DNA of 53,113 nucleotides from Haloferax gibbonsii ATCC 33959 (lineage in GTDB: Archaea; Halobacteriota; Halobacteria; Halobacteriales; Haloferacaceae), in NCBI RefSeq assembly GCF_000336775.1, contig NZ_AOLJ01000011.1, positions 326,046 through 379,158 of the forward strand, read 5' to 3'. Shown here piece after piece: positions 25,591 through 34,648 of this stretch (the first letter of the stretch is position 1; each line of letters starts with the position of its first letter). A program made the translations under genes and the position numbers. The notes beneath the pieces are model-generated. The model was not told the origin of the DNA and ran no database searches. It was given only the letters and a program-made list of their open reading frames with translations.

Positions 25591-26238
25591 TCAGTACGAC
25601 AGCGTCCACTCGCGGTCGATGAGCCAGGCGTCGAGCTTTCCGAGCGGGTCCTCGTCGACGTGCGTGCCGTGACTCACGAGGACCCGTTCGATGTCGTAGT
25701 CGAACAGTTTGACGAGGTTTCGCTCGGCTTCCTCGTGGCTCAGGTCGTTGAACTGCGCCGCGGGCGGGACGAGGAACCCCGGCGGGAGCCCGCGACGGTC
25801 CGACCCCTCCAAGACGTCACCGGCGATGAAGACGCCCTCGTCTTCCAAGAGCAGCCCGCTGTTCGCGACCGTGTGCCCCGGGACCTGTACGATTCGAATC
25901 CCGCCGTCGAGCACGTCGTCGTGGCGGAAGTGCCGGTCGGCCTCGACGTCGAGCGCGTCGTAAAAGCCCTTCGCGCCGCCGGGGACGAGGAGTTCGGGGT
26001 CGAACGCGTCTACCACGGCGGGCGTCCCGCCGAAGTGTCCCTCGTCGCCGTGGGTGATGACGAGCCGGTCGACGCCGCCGAACGCCGAGTCCAGCACGGA
26101 CACCAACTCGTCGCCGTCGTCCGGAAACGCCGCGTCGACCAGCGTGGTCGTTCCGGACGGTCGGTCTTCGAGGACGAACACGCGGACGTGGTCGAACTGT
26201 ACCGTGTACACTCCATCTGCGACTGCTGTTACCGTCAT
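25591..26238 (-). CDS. MBL-fold hydrolase paralogue with altered metal motif
   Basis: 215 residues with the metallo-beta-lactamase layout: N-terminal beta strands, TTLVDAAFPDDGDEL, the metal loop VITHGDEGHFGG, VPGHTVANSGLLLEDEG (the distal His), FIAGDVLEGSDRRG and the final VLVSHGTHVDEDP. The usual HxHxDH is HGDEGH here: the second His is Asp and the Asp is Gly. The paralogue at 29540 shows the same change. Metal binding may be at one site only or different; thus the family is sure and the activity is not. Confidence 0.85.
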   Translation of the reverse strand: MTVTAVADGVYTVQFDHVRVFVLEDRPSGTTTLVDAAFPDDGDELVSVLDSAFGGVDRLVITHGDEGHFGGTPAVVDAFDPELLVPGGAKGFYDALDVEADRHFRHDDVLDGGIRIVQVPGHTVANSGLLLEDEGVFIAGDVLEGSDRRGLPPGFLVPPAAQFNDLSHEEAERNLVKLFDYDIERVLVSHGTHVDEDPLGKLDAWLIDREWTLSY

Positions 26239-26363
26239 GTACGGTCGAGGCTACGGAGAGTTGCGGTAAAAAGGGGGACGCGCGTTCTCAGGGGCGTGTA
26301 ACGGGTGGACGGGAAACGGCCCCGAGCGTCGACGGCCCGCGGAGCGAACGTCCCGGAAAACGG

Positions 26364-26795
26364 CTATTCCTGCGCGACGAGCGTCGAGACGACCGGACAC
26401 GACGCGTTCAGGAGAATCGACTGAGCGACGCTTCCGAACAGCATCTTCCCCGTGCGCGAGCGGCGTCGCGGGCTCACCACGATGTAGCTCGCGTCCTGTT
26501 CGTCGGCGTACTCGGTGACCTCGTCGGCCGGGTCGCCGACGAGTCCCACCGTCTCGTACGGGACGGACAGTCCCGACACGGCGTCTTCGGCCATCTCGGC
26601 GGCGGCGGACCGAATCTCCACCATGTCCTTCGGCTTCTCGGCCTGCGCGCTCGTCAGCCCGAGGTCGACGAACTCCGAGCGAGTCAACGCGTGGACGACG
26701 TGGACCGGTTCGTCGAACGCCGCCGCTAGCGATGCGGCTTCCGCGACAACGTGTGATGAGCGACCTGACCGGTCGACTGCTGCAACAACGACCAT
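26364..26795 (-). CDS. Universal stress protein UspA family
   Basis: 143 residues from the ATG at 26795. Starts MVVVAAVDRSGRSSHVVAEA, typical for the family, and contains DEQDASYIVVSPRRRSRTG-KMLFGSVAQSIL-ASCPV, corresponding to the ATP-binding G-x2-G-x9-G-(S/T) region but with the first glycine position replaced by Arg/Ser. It lies between the MBL gene and the tct genes; stress or transport-associated role is not specified by sequence. The longer frame to 26897 runs into the promoter. Confidence 0.85.
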   Translation of the reverse strand: MVVVAAVDRSGRSSHVVAEAASLAAAFDEPVHVVHALTRSEFVDLGLTSAQAEKPKDMVEIRSAAAEMAEDAVSGLSVPYETVGLVGDPADEVTEYADEQDASYIVVSPRRRSRTGKMLFGSVAQSILLNASCPVVSTLVAQE

Positions 26796-27249
26796 ACCAG
26801 CGTGTACCACGGAGAGATATAATATCGTTTCGCCGAATCTCGTTCGGAGCAACCGCGTCGACGCGGCTCGCGGTCCCGACGGTCGTCCTCCGCCCACGGG
26901 TTCGCCCGGCGAGCAGTATCTGAGTTCAACGATGTCGTAATACGGGTCGGAATCGGCGAGTTTCGTTACAGTTGTACTGCTGTAATTCCGATGCCAGACG
27001 GGAGAAAAATACCCCTGTATTTCAACATCCTCAAAACTGAGGGCGAGTCGAGCGGTACGCTCCGCTCTCGACGAAGGTACGACAGAGAGATGCGGAAGCG
27101 AGCGGGCCGAAACCCTGCCAGCCGCGGCAGGGGCTCAGCGAGGCGACGGGAGCGCAGCGCGGTTCGTGGACAGTCGGCGACGCGAGACGGCGCTCGACGG
27201 AACGCGCGTGCCGCGAGAAAAGAAAAGCGGACGAGGTCTGAACGCGGTG
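26796..27249. other. 454-bp intergenic region with inverted repeats
   Basis: Between uspA (start side) and the tctA end. Contains TTACAG-N8-CTGTAA (26966-26985), a likely hairpin GTCGAGCGG-N6-CCGCTCTCGAC (about 27046-27072) and CCCTGCC-N6-GGCAGGG (27113-27132). The last two could be terminators of the tct operon, which ends at 27250 on the minus strand. No gene seen. Confidence 0.4.
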
Positions 27250-28731
27250 CTACGCGCGAATCGAGCGGACGGCGGGCAGCGCAATCGCGCCCAGGCCGAG
27301 CAGGATGATGACGAGGGCGATGGGGCTCGTGAGGAAGATGCTCGGCGAGCCGCCCGAGAGGACGAGCGACCGGCGGAGGTTCTCCTCCGCGATGGGGGCG
27401 AGGATGAGCCCGAGCACCATGGGTGCCAGCGGGTACCCCCGGAGCCGCATCGCGTACCCCAACACGCCCGCGCCGAGCATAATCCACGCGTCGAAGACGT
27501 TGCCCCGGAGGGCGATGGCTCCGATGACACACAGCACGAGGATGACGGGCCAGATGTGGGACTTCGGGATGTTGATGAGGCGCGCCCAGTAGTTCGCGCC
27601 GAGCAGGCCGAAGATGAGGATGAACACGTAGATGAGGAGGAACCCGACGAAGATGGTGTACAGCAACACCGGCTCTTCTTGGTACAAGCCCGGCCCGGGG
27701 TTCACGTCGTGGACCAACAGCGCGCCGATGAGGATGGCGGAGACGGAGTCGCCCGGAATCCCGAGCGTCAGCGTCGGAATCAGCGCGCCGCCGGTGCTCG
27801 CGTTGTTCCCGGACTCGGCGGCCGCGACGCCGCGGACGTTCCCCTCGCCGAACGACGGGATACTGTCTTTGAGCCAGCGGGTGGCCTCGTTGTACGTGAT
27901 GAACGCGGCGATGTCGCCGCCAGCGCCGGGAATCGCGCCGATGAACGACCCGAGAACGCCCGAACCGACGCTGACCGGTGCGATGGACCGCAGGTCAGAA
28001 AGCGAGGGGAACACGCCGGAAATCTCCTGGTCGACGCGGTCGTTCCCGCTGTTGATGCCCTGCGAGTACTTGCGGAGTCCCTCGGCGATGCCGAAGAGAC
28101 CGATCATGACGGCGATGAACTCGACGCCCGTGAGCAGTTCGGGGATGTCGAACGTGAAGCGGTGGAAGCCGGTCACGGGGTCGATACCGACCGTCGCGAC
28201 GAGCATCCCGAGCAGGCCCGAGACCATCCCCTTCGTGAGCGAGTCGCCGCTCACGCTGGCGATGATTGTCAACCCGAAGAAGGCGAGCGCGAAGAACTCC
28301 GGCGACCGGAACCGGAGGGCGGCGTCGGCGATGACCGGCGAGAAGAACATCAGCGCGAAGACGCTGATGACGCCGCCGACGAACGACGCGATGGTGCTCA
28401 CGCGAATCGCGCGGCCCGCCTCGCCCTTCTGGGAGAGCGGGTAACCGTCGAAGATGGTCGCCGCCGCCGACGGGGTGCCCGGCGTGCGGATGAGAATCGC
28501 CGGAATCGACCCCGCGTAGACCGCGCCGCCGTAGATGCCCAACAGGAGAATCATCCCCTGACTCGGCTCCATCGTGAAGGTGAACGACAGCAGGACCGCG
28601 ATGGTCATCGTCGCGGTCATCCCCGGAATCGACCCCATGAGGATGCCGAGGAAGATACCCCCGATCATCAGCAGGAGGACGAACGGGTCGGCGAGGTTGA
28701 CGAGCGCCTGCGAGATGTACTCAACCACCAT
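27250..28731 (-). CDS. tctA: Tripartite tricarboxylate transporter permease TctA
   Basis: 493 residues, about ten or more TM segments. The N-terminal motif GGIFLGILMGSIPGMTATMT and GAVYAGSIPAILIRTPGTPS, with a second copy of similar motifs in the second half (SFIGAIPGAGGDIAAFITYN; GALIPTLTLGIPGDSVSAIL), are hallmarks of the TctA large permease with its internal duplication. Works with TctB in the membrane and a substrate-binding TctC. Its start overlaps the tctB stop by one base (TGATG), so they are coupled. Confidence 0.95.
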   Translation of the reverse strand: MVVEYISQALVNLADPFVLLLMIGGIFLGILMGSIPGMTATMTIAVLLSFTFTMEPSQGMILLLGIYGGAVYAGSIPAILIRTPGTPSAAATIFDGYPLSQKGEAGRAIRVSTIASFVGGVISVFALMFFSPVIADAALRFRSPEFFALAFFGLTIIASVSGDSLTKGMVSGLLGMLVATVGIDPVTGFHRFTFDIPELLTGVEFIAVMIGLFGIAEGLRKYSQGINSGNDRVDQEISGVFPSLSDLRSIAPVSVGSGVLGSFIGAIPGAGGDIAAFITYNEATRWLKDSIPSFGEGNVRGVAAAESGNNASTGGALIPTLTLGIPGDSVSAILIGALLVHDVNPGPGLYQEEPVLLYTIFVGFLLIYVFILIFGLLGANYWARLINIPKSHIWPVILVLCVIGAIALRGNVFDAWIMLGAGVLGYAMRLRGYPLAPMVLGLILAPIAEENLRRSLVLSGGSPSIFLTSPIALVIILLGLGAIALPAVRSIRA

Positions 28732-29246
28732 CAGAAGGTCACCACCAGCGGGAGCTGCGGCAGCAGCCGCGACACCGGGATGATGCCCTCAGGCAGGCGC
28801 ACGAGGAAAATCCGGCCGAAGATGTAGAATAGCGCGACCGGGAACCCGATCGACAGCGCCACGACGAGGAGCTTCGAGCGGATGTCCGAGTAGTAGAGGA
28901 CGACCGGCATGAACAGCATGGTCGACACGAGGAACCCGAGAGCCGGCATCAACAGGACGTACCCGACGAGGAAGGCCGCGACGACGGCGGCGGGTCCGAA
29001 GTCGAACTCCGACATTTCGAGTTCCGTGTCGGAGCCCGTCAGCACGTCGATAGCGGCGAAGAAGATGATGCCGACCGACACCGCAATCGGGAAGAACGAC
29101 GGCCCGACGCCGTCACCCGACGGGAACTGGCTCGCAAAGAAGATGACGACGACCGAAAACAGGATAAAGAGGACTGACAGCGGACTTGAACGAACACTCT
29201 CCAAGCCGATTCTATCAAGGACGGCCCCGACTTTCTGAATCACCAT
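28731..29246 (-). CDS. tctB: Tripartite tricarboxylate transporter small permease TctB
   Basis: 171 residues from the ATG at 29246, four predicted TM segments (LSVLFILFSVVVIFFASQF; FFPIAVSVGIIFFAAIDVL; AAVVAAFLVGYVLLMPALGF; VVALSIGFPVALFYIFGRIF). The P-A-L-G-F in the third and overall size match TctB. First gene of the tctBA unit; tctC lies 2.4 kb away on the other strand. A 13-bp palindrome lies just upstream. Confidence 0.9.
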   Translation of the reverse strand: MVIQKVGAVLDRIGLESVRSSPLSVLFILFSVVVIFFASQFPSGDGVGPSFFPIAVSVGIIFFAAIDVLTGSDTELEMSEFDFGPAAVVAAFLVGYVLLMPALGFLVSTMLFMPVVLYYSDIRSKLLVVALSIGFPVALFYIFGRIFLVRLPEGIIPVSRLLPQLPLVVTF

Positions 29247-29262
29247 TATTTTTTCTGCCTCG

Positions 29263-29275
29263 TGGTATGATACCA
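29263..29275. promoter_or_regulatory. Perfect 13-bp dyad upstream of tctB
   Basis: TGGTATGATACCA is a perfect dyad around a central G, 16 bp before the tctB start. Its half site TGGTATCA reappears at 35862-35869 just upstream of the first dehydroquinate dehydratase gene. Probable operator. Confidence 0.5.
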
Positions 29276-29539
29276 AGCAATCGTTCGTAATAAACATATT
29301 GGTCTTTACGAGCCCGTTCGGGGCTGAAAGTCACGATTTCGACACGAAAGCCGCAGGCGGCCGAGTCGATTGTCCAGTCGCGCCTCGGGTTGGCCGTCGA
29401 GAGTGGACGACTGCACAACGAGAGCGGTTGCAACGGCCGGCCGGTACATTCACGCGTTCGACATGTCTACGGGCGACAACGCCGCGTTTCGCGGCCATCG
29501 ATAGAATTAACCAGCGCTGCGAACTACCGTTCCACCGGA

Positions 29540-30187
29540 ATGAGTGTTAGCAACGTCACCGAGGGTATCGACCAGATTCAGTTCGAACACGTCCGGGTGC
29601 TCGTGTTGAAGGACACGCCGACGGGGAAGACGACGCTCGTGGACACCGGCTTCGACGAGGACGGCGACGAACTCGTCGAGCTTCTGGAACGGGAGTACGG
29701 CGGCGTCGACCGCGTCATCATCACCCACGGCGACCACGGCCACCACGGCGGCCTCCCGTCGGTGATGGAGGCGTTCGACCCCGAACTCCTCGCGTCGGCC
29801 AACGAGTCGAAGCTCCACGAGGCCATCGACTACGAGCCGGACGTGACGTTCACCGACGGCGACGTGCTCGACGGAAACATCCGCGTCATCGAGGTGCCGG
29901 GGCACACGAAGGCGACCTCGGCGCTCCTGCTCGAAGACCGCGGCATCCTCATCTCCGGGGACGCCCTCGACGGGGCCGACCGCGCGGGCCTCCCGGCGGG
30001 CTACCTCCTCCCGCCGCCGGCGCTGTTCAACGACGACCACGAGGCCGCCGAAATCAACCTCTACGACCTGCTCCAGTACGACTTCGAGACGCTGCTCGTC
30101 TTCCACGGGTCGCACGTCTTCGAGGACCCGAAGGGCAAACTCGACGACTTCCTCGTCGAGCGCGAGTGGGACCCCCGTCCGGAGTGA
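29540..30187 (+). CDS. MBL-fold hydrolase, second paralogue
   Basis: 215 residues from the ATG at 29540. Aligns throughout with the protein at 25591: TTLVDTGFDEDGDELVELLE, IITHGDHGHHGGLPS, VIEVPGHTKATSALLLEDRG, LISGDALDGADRAGLPAGYL, LLVFHGSHVFEDPKGKLDDF. The canonical HxHxDH is HGDHGH. Duplicate genes bracket uspA and tctBA, suggesting a local duplication. Likely a hydrolase of a metabolite handled by this cluster (for example an ester or lactone); this is inference. Confidence 0.85.
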   Translation: MSVSNVTEGIDQIQFEHVRVLVLKDTPTGKTTLVDTGFDEDGDELVELLEREYGGVDRVIITHGDHGHHGGLPSVMEAFDPELLASANESKLHEAIDYEPDVTFTDGDVLDGNIRVIEVPGHTKATSALLLEDRGILISGDALDGADRAGLPAGYLLPPPALFNDDHEAAEINLYDLLQYDFETLLVFHGSHVFEDPKGKLDDFLVEREWDPRPE

Positions 30188-30425
30188 ACCCGACCCGCCG
30201 AACCGAGCGGCGTTGACGGCGTCACATTCTCGATAGCCGACTCCGCGGCATGCTTTTCCGACCGTCGACCCCGAGCGGCCGCGCCGTAAACGGCGTCCGA
30301 CCGAGACACGAACGAGTGACGTGACAGACGAGCGAGGTGGTGAGCGACCTGCGTCTGAGAAAAACCGCGGTCGAGAGATGAATCGCTGAGGAGAGTCGGC
30401 TGCGAACGAGACGGAACTGGTCGCG

Positions 30426-31469
30426 TCAGTCTCGAAGGACCGAAACGTCGAACACCGGCTTGCAGGTCTCGCCGGCGAGGAACGCCTCGAAGGCGTCTTC
30501 GGACTCGGTGAGCCGGAAGCGGTCGTCGAGGAACGTGGCGTGGTCAACGTCGCCCGAGCCGATGAGTCGGAACGCCCGCTCGAAGTCCTCGAAGGTCGCA
30601 CCGTAGGTACACTGGAGGTCGACCTCGGCGCGGACGAGCGGCGTGAACTCCATCGTGGTCTCGCCGGTCTGGCCGACGAGGACGATTTGGCCGCCCTTGC
30701 GGACCTGCTCGACGGCCATCGGGAGCCCCGACGGGTGGCCGGTCGTGTCGAACACCACGTCGAAGCCGACGCCGCCGGTCAGCTCGCGCTGGATACCGGT
30801 CAGGTCGTCTTCCTCGATGTTGAGCGCGGGGTAGCCGAGCTCCTCCGCGAGCGGCAGCCGGTAGTTCGTGTCTCGACCGACGCCCGCGACGACGACCTCC
30901 GCGCCCTGCGAGGCGGCCACCTGCGCGCAGAGCAACCCGATGGGGCCGGGTCCGGCGACGAGCACTCGGTCGCCCGCCTCGACGCGGGAGTTCCGGAGGA
31001 CCGCGCGCGTGCAAATCGCCGTCGGCTCGACGAGCGCCGCGTGCTTCGGGTCGACGTTCGAGGGTACGGACTGGAGCGCCGACTCGGGAACGGCGATGTA
31101 CTCGGCGTACGCGCCGTCGTGGTCGATACCGGTCAGTTCCGCGTCCTGACAGATGCTCTCCTCGCCGATTTGGCACTGGAAACACTCGCCGCAGCCCCGA
31201 ATCGGCCGTTCGACCACGCGCTCACCGACGGAAAACCGGGTTGCGTCGTCGCCGCGCTCGACCACGCGACCGGTGTACTCGTGACCGATGATGGTCGGCA
31301 TGGTCATCCGCTCGAAGGCGGACTTGAACTTGTAGATTCCCGCGTCGCTCCCGCAGAGCCCGGCGTAGTCGATTTCGATGAGGACCTCGTCCGACGCCGG
31401 TTCGGGTGTCTCGACGTCGACGAGTTCCATAGCTCCGGGCTCTCGGCTCGTTTTGGCTAACCCGCGCAT
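30426..31469 (-). CDS. Zinc-dependent medium-chain alcohol dehydrogenase
   Basis: 347 residues from the ATG at 31469. GroES-like N-terminal domain with catalytic zinc ligands (GLCGSDAGIYKF, IIGHEYTG), a structural-zinc lobe with four Cys (GCGECFQCQIGEESICQ), and a Rossmann NAD(P) site VLVAGPGPIGLLCAQVAASQ. Closest in pattern to sorbitol/threonine-type dehydrogenases. The upstream open frame to 31646 is GC-rich filler. Divergent from tctC with a 230-bp shared promoter region. Confidence 0.9.
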   Translation of the reverse strand: MRGLAKTSREPGAMELVDVETPEPASDEVLIEIDYAGLCGSDAGIYKFKSAFERMTMPTIIGHEYTGRVVERGDDATRFSVGERVVERPIRGCGECFQCQIGEESICQDAELTGIDHDGAYAEYIAVPESALQSVPSNVDPKHAALVEPTAICTRAVLRNSRVEAGDRVLVAGPGPIGLLCAQVAASQGAEVVVAGVGRDTNYRLPLAEELGYPALNIEEDDLTGIQRELTGGVGFDVVFDTTGHPSGLPMAVEQVRKGGQIVLVGQTGETTMEFTPLVRAEVDLQCTYGATFEDFERAFRLIGSGDVDHATFLDDRFRLTESEDAFEAFLAGETCKPVFDVSVLRD

Positions 31470-31699
31470 ACATCTCCTTGAATACCGCCGGGGTATAAAT
31501 CTACGCTCTTGGGGGAGAAGCTTGCGGGCGGAAGCCGGCCAGACGTGCGCGAGCGTCCCGCCACGCGCCCGCTCGCCTCGGCGCTCGCGGACCTCGCGGG
31601 CGCACAGAAGCGAAGCACTGCGCCGACTCCGCTGGCCTCGCGTCATATTCAGAGGGACCGCAATGCTTATTGTATGGATTGTTCAAACATTCGGGTACA
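31470..31699. promoter_or_regulatory. Divergent promoter region adh/tctC
   Basis: The 230-bp spacer has TTGTTCAAACATTCGG at 31678-31693, close to the motif GTTGAAACaaATTCGG found at 35649 and GTTGAAACgAATCGG at 33766. This may be a further site for the cluster regulator and overlaps the expected tctC transcript start. Confidence 0.4.
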
Positions 31700-32710
31700 A
31701 TGGGAGACGATACCATTAGCAATCGGAGTGGACGCAGCACGCTGAACAGACGGAACTTCATCAAGGCAGCCGGCGTCGGCGGCGTGGCGCTGTCTGCCGG
31801 TTGTCTCGGCAGTCTCTCCGGACAGCAGGAGTGGCCCTCTCGGCCGGTCGAAGTCATCTCCCCGTGGTCGGCCGGAGGCGGGGCCGACCGGACCAGCCGC
31901 GCGGTCGCCGACGCGGCCGAGAACCACACCGAGGTCTCGTGGAACGTCAGCAACCAGACCGGCGGCTCCGGCTCGGTCGGGATGAACGCGGCGGCCAACG
32001 CCGAGCCCGACGGGCACACCATCGGCTGTACGGCCCCCGAAATCGCGCTGTTCGAGCACCTCGGTATCGCCGACCTCAGCCCCGACGACATCACGCCCAT
32101 CATGCAGTACACCGAGTTCCCCGCGGCGCTCGTCGTCAGCGAGGACGCCGAGTTCTCCACGCTCGACGAGTGGATCAACTACGGGAAGGACAACACCCTG
32201 CAGATGGCGAACTCCGGCTTCGGCTCGTCGTGGCACATGGCCGCGGCGGGTATCGCCAGCGAGGCCGGCGTCAACGTCGAACACATCTCCTACGAGGGTG
32301 CCGCGCCGGCCATGACGGCCGTCGTGAACGGCGAGGTGGACTGTACCGCGGTCGGCGCGGCGGAAGTCGCCCCGCAGGTCCAAGACGGCGGACTGACCGC
32401 CCTCGGCGTGGCGTTCGACCAGCAGGTCGACGCGCTCCCGAACACGCCGACGCTCGCCAACCAGGGCCTCGACATCTCCATCGGCTCGTGGCTCGCGCAC
32501 TTCGCGCCCGCCGGCATCGACGACGAGCTGAAGCAGGAGCTCGCCGACGTGTACAGCGCCGTCTACGAGGACGACTCGTTCGTGGAGTTCATGGAGAACA
32601 ACGACTTCATTCGCGTCGAACGCGGCCCCGACGAGCTCGCTGACTTCCTCGACCAGCAGTACGAGTTCTACGGCAACCTCGTCGACGAACTCGGCATCGA
32701 AAAGCAGTAA
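31700..32710 (+). CDS. tctC: Tricarboxylate-binding lipoprotein TctC
   Basis: 336 residues from the ATG at 31700. The N-terminus carries a twin-arginine signal LNRRNFIKAAGVGGVALSAG ending at C35, a lipobox typical of haloarchaeal Tat lipoproteins. The rest is a TctC/Bug solute-binding protein: RPVEVISPWSAGGGADRTSR, NQTGGSGSVGMNAAANAEPD, DEWINYGKDN. Delivers the substrate to TctAB, encoded nearby on the opposite strand. The substrate (citrate, other tricarboxylate or aromatic acid) cannot be told. Confidence 0.93.
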   Translation: MGDDTISNRSGRSTLNRRNFIKAAGVGGVALSAGCLGSLSGQQEWPSRPVEVISPWSAGGGADRTSRAVADAAENHTEVSWNVSNQTGGSGSVGMNAAANAEPDGHTIGCTAPEIALFEHLGIADLSPDDITPIMQYTEFPAALVVSEDAEFSTLDEWINYGKDNTLQMANSGFGSSWHMAAAGIASEAGVNVEHISYEGAAPAMTAVVNGEVDCTAVGAAEVAPQVQDGGLTALGVAFDQQVDALPNTPTLANQGLDISIGSWLAHFAPAGIDDELKQELADVYSAVYEDDSFVEFMENNDFIRVERGPDELADFLDQQYEFYGNLVDELGIEKQ

Positions 32711-32904
32711 CGCCGCAGTCGAATTCCGAGCCCCGCGACCGACTGACTCCCCACGCGACACGTACCTGCGCCCTTCTCCCTTTCGGACCCGCGTCACCGC
32801 GAGCGACGGCCGTACCGACCGGACCGGACCCGCGACGCGCGCCGCGAACCGCACGCGTTCGACCGACCGATAGTTTAACGTGAATCGTCCGCATCAGGTC
32901 GGGT

Positions 32905-33594
32905 ATGCACACGATAGAGCCCGACGTAGAGCGACCGGACCGCGAACTCGTCGAGGCGTTCGAAGAGATTCCGAGCACCATCGTCTCCGACGTGACCGGT
33001 AACATCGGACTGACCATGGACGCCGGCCTCCGGCCCGCCTACGAGGGCGTCGAGATGGCGGGCACCGCGGTCACGGTGAAGGCCGCCCCGGGCGACAACC
33101 TCATCATCCACAAGGCAATCACGCTGACCGAGCCCGGCGACGTGCTCATCATCGACTGCGACGGCTACACCGACACCGGCCACGTCGGCGAACTGATGTG
33201 CACCTCCTGTCAGGCGAACGGCCTCGCCGGGCTGGTCATCGACGGCGCGTACCGCGACAGCCGGGAAATCGCCGAGATGGAGTTCCCGGTGTACGGCCGC
33301 GGCGTCAACCCGCAGGGACCGCTCAAGCAGGACCCCGGGTCCATCAACGTCACCGTCTCCGTCGGCGGCGTGAGCGTCGACCCCGGCGACATCGTCATCG
33401 GCGACGACGACGGACTGGCGGTCATCCCCCGCGAGGGGGCCGAAGAAGTCCTCGAACGCGCCCACGAGAAGCTCAGCGCCGAGGACTCCGTCCGCGAGGA
33501 AGTACTGGACGGCGAGTACCTCTACGAACTCAACGGCTACGACGAACTGTTCGAGAACCTGACCATCGTCGGTCCCGAAGACTCGATTCAGTAA
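32905..33594 (+). CDS. RraA family protein / HMG-type aldolase
   Basis: 229 residues. The RraA fold is clear from EIPSTIVSDVTGNIGLTMDA, PGDNLIIHKAITLTEPGDVL, GELMCTSCQANGLAGLVIDG and AYRDSREIAEMEFPVYGRG; the G-x-L-x(20)-R-D pattern that binds the divalent metal and keto acid in HMG/CHA aldolases is present. In this context (Tct transporter, IclR regulator, dehydroquinate dehydratases) a catabolic aldolase, for 4-hydroxy-4-methyl-2-oxoglutarate or a similar compound, is more likely than an RNase E inhibitor, which archaea lack. Confidence 0.88.
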   Translation: MHTIEPDVERPDRELVEAFEEIPSTIVSDVTGNIGLTMDAGLRPAYEGVEMAGTAVTVKAAPGDNLIIHKAITLTEPGDVLIIDCDGYTDTGHVGELMCTSCQANGLAGLVIDGAYRDSREIAEMEFPVYGRGVNPQGPLKQDPGSINVTVSVGGVSVDPGDIVIGDDDGLAVIPREGAEEVLERAHEKLSAEDSVREEVLDGEYLYELNGYDELFENLTIVGPEDSIQ

Positions 33595-33760
33595 CGTCAC
33601 CGAAGCCGCGGCGGACAGCGACCGCGACTGACCCGCGAAGTCCGCATCTCGACTGGCATGCCACCCGGCGACCCGCGTTTTTTTGCGAGCACCCGACCCG
33701 TAGCGAGCGACGCCTCGACCCGTGACGCCGGTGGCCGAAGCGTTCGCCCCTCGAAATCCA

Positions 33761-33780
33761 ACATCGTTGAAACGAATCGG
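33761..33780. promoter_or_regulatory. Putative IclR operator upstream of iclR gene
   Basis: ACATCGTTGAAACGAATCGG, including the dyad CAAC-ATC-GTTG (33759-33769), lies 35-55 bp before the ATG of the IclR gene. The same core is at 35643-35664, and a variant ACATTGTAGAAAC is at 35759-35771. Likely autoregulatory site. Confidence 0.5.
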
Positions 33781-33814
33781 TGCTATTAGGGACGCGGTGG
33801 TCAATTGTCGAATC

Positions 33815-34588
33815 ATGACGAACTCCACCGGGTCGGGCTCGCGGCGGATACAGAGCGTCGAACAGGCGTTCGACATCATCCGGTACCTCCGCGAGGTCGA
33901 CGGCGCGACGCTGTCGGAGACCGCCGAGGACATGGAGATGCCGGTCAGCACGGCGCACATCCACCTGGCGACACTCGTGGACACCGACTACGTCGTCAAG
34001 GTCGGAAGCGAGTACCGCTGTAGCCTCCGCTTTCTCGAGATGGGCGGGGCGATGCGCGACGGGATGGCGCTGTACCGGGTCGCCAAGCCGGAACTCGACG
34101 AGCTGAAAGAACAGACCGGCGAGCACACCAACGTGACGGTCGAGCAAAACGGGTTCGCCGTTCAGCTCTACAAGGCTCAGAGCCCGGAGTCCATCGACGA
34201 CGACGCGCCGCTCGGCGACCACCTCTACCTCCACTCGACGGCGACGGGGAAGGCGATGCTCGCGGAGCGCTCGCGGGACGAGGTCGACCGAATCGTCGAC
34301 CGCCGCGGTCTCCCCGCCTTGACCGACGACACCATCACCGACCGCGGGGCGCTCCACGAGGAACTCGCGGCGATTCGCGACCGGGGGTACTCCATCAACC
34401 GCGGCGAGCACTACCCCGGGGTCTGCGCCGTCGGGACCGCCATCGTCTCCGAGCCGGACGACGCCGTCGGCGCGATAAGCATCAGCGGTCCGATGAGCCG
34501 CATGGAGCCCGAGCGCATCGAGGAGGAACTCGCCCCGTCGCTTCTGAACAAGAAGAACATCATCGAGCTGAAAATAAAGCAGTACTGA
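33815..34588 (+). CDS. IclR-family transcriptional regulator
   Basis: 257 residues from the ATG at 33815. N-terminal winged helix (about 12-70: RIQSVEQAFDIIRYLREVDG, LSETAEDMEMPVSTAHIHLA) and C-terminal IclR effector domain (about 85-250: TGEHTNVTVEQNGFAVQLYK, LYLHSTATGKAMLAERSRDE, RDRGYSINRGEHYPGVCAVG). Probably senses an organic acid or aromatic-acid intermediate and controls the tct/adh/rraA/aroD neighbourhood. Confidence 0.93.
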   Translation: MTNSTGSGSRRIQSVEQAFDIIRYLREVDGATLSETAEDMEMPVSTAHIHLATLVDTDYVVKVGSEYRCSLRFLEMGGAMRDGMALYRVAKPELDELKEQTGEHTNVTVEQNGFAVQLYKAQSPESIDDDAPLGDHLYLHSTATGKAMLAERSRDEVDRIVDRRGLPALTDDTITDRGALHEELAAIRDRGYSINRGEHYPGVCAVGTAIVSEPDDAVGAISISGPMSRMEPERIEEELAPSLLNKKNIIELKIKQY

Positions 34589-34648
34589 GCCGGCGGCCTC
34601 ACCGCCGTCGGTCGTGGCCGTCGCTCTCGGCGTCGGTCTCTCGTCGGC

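Noticed and set aside
26964..27132. Small RNA gene in the uspA-tctA gap
   Set aside because: Only separate short hairpins are visible, with no promoter box placed to transcribe them; terminators explain them as well.
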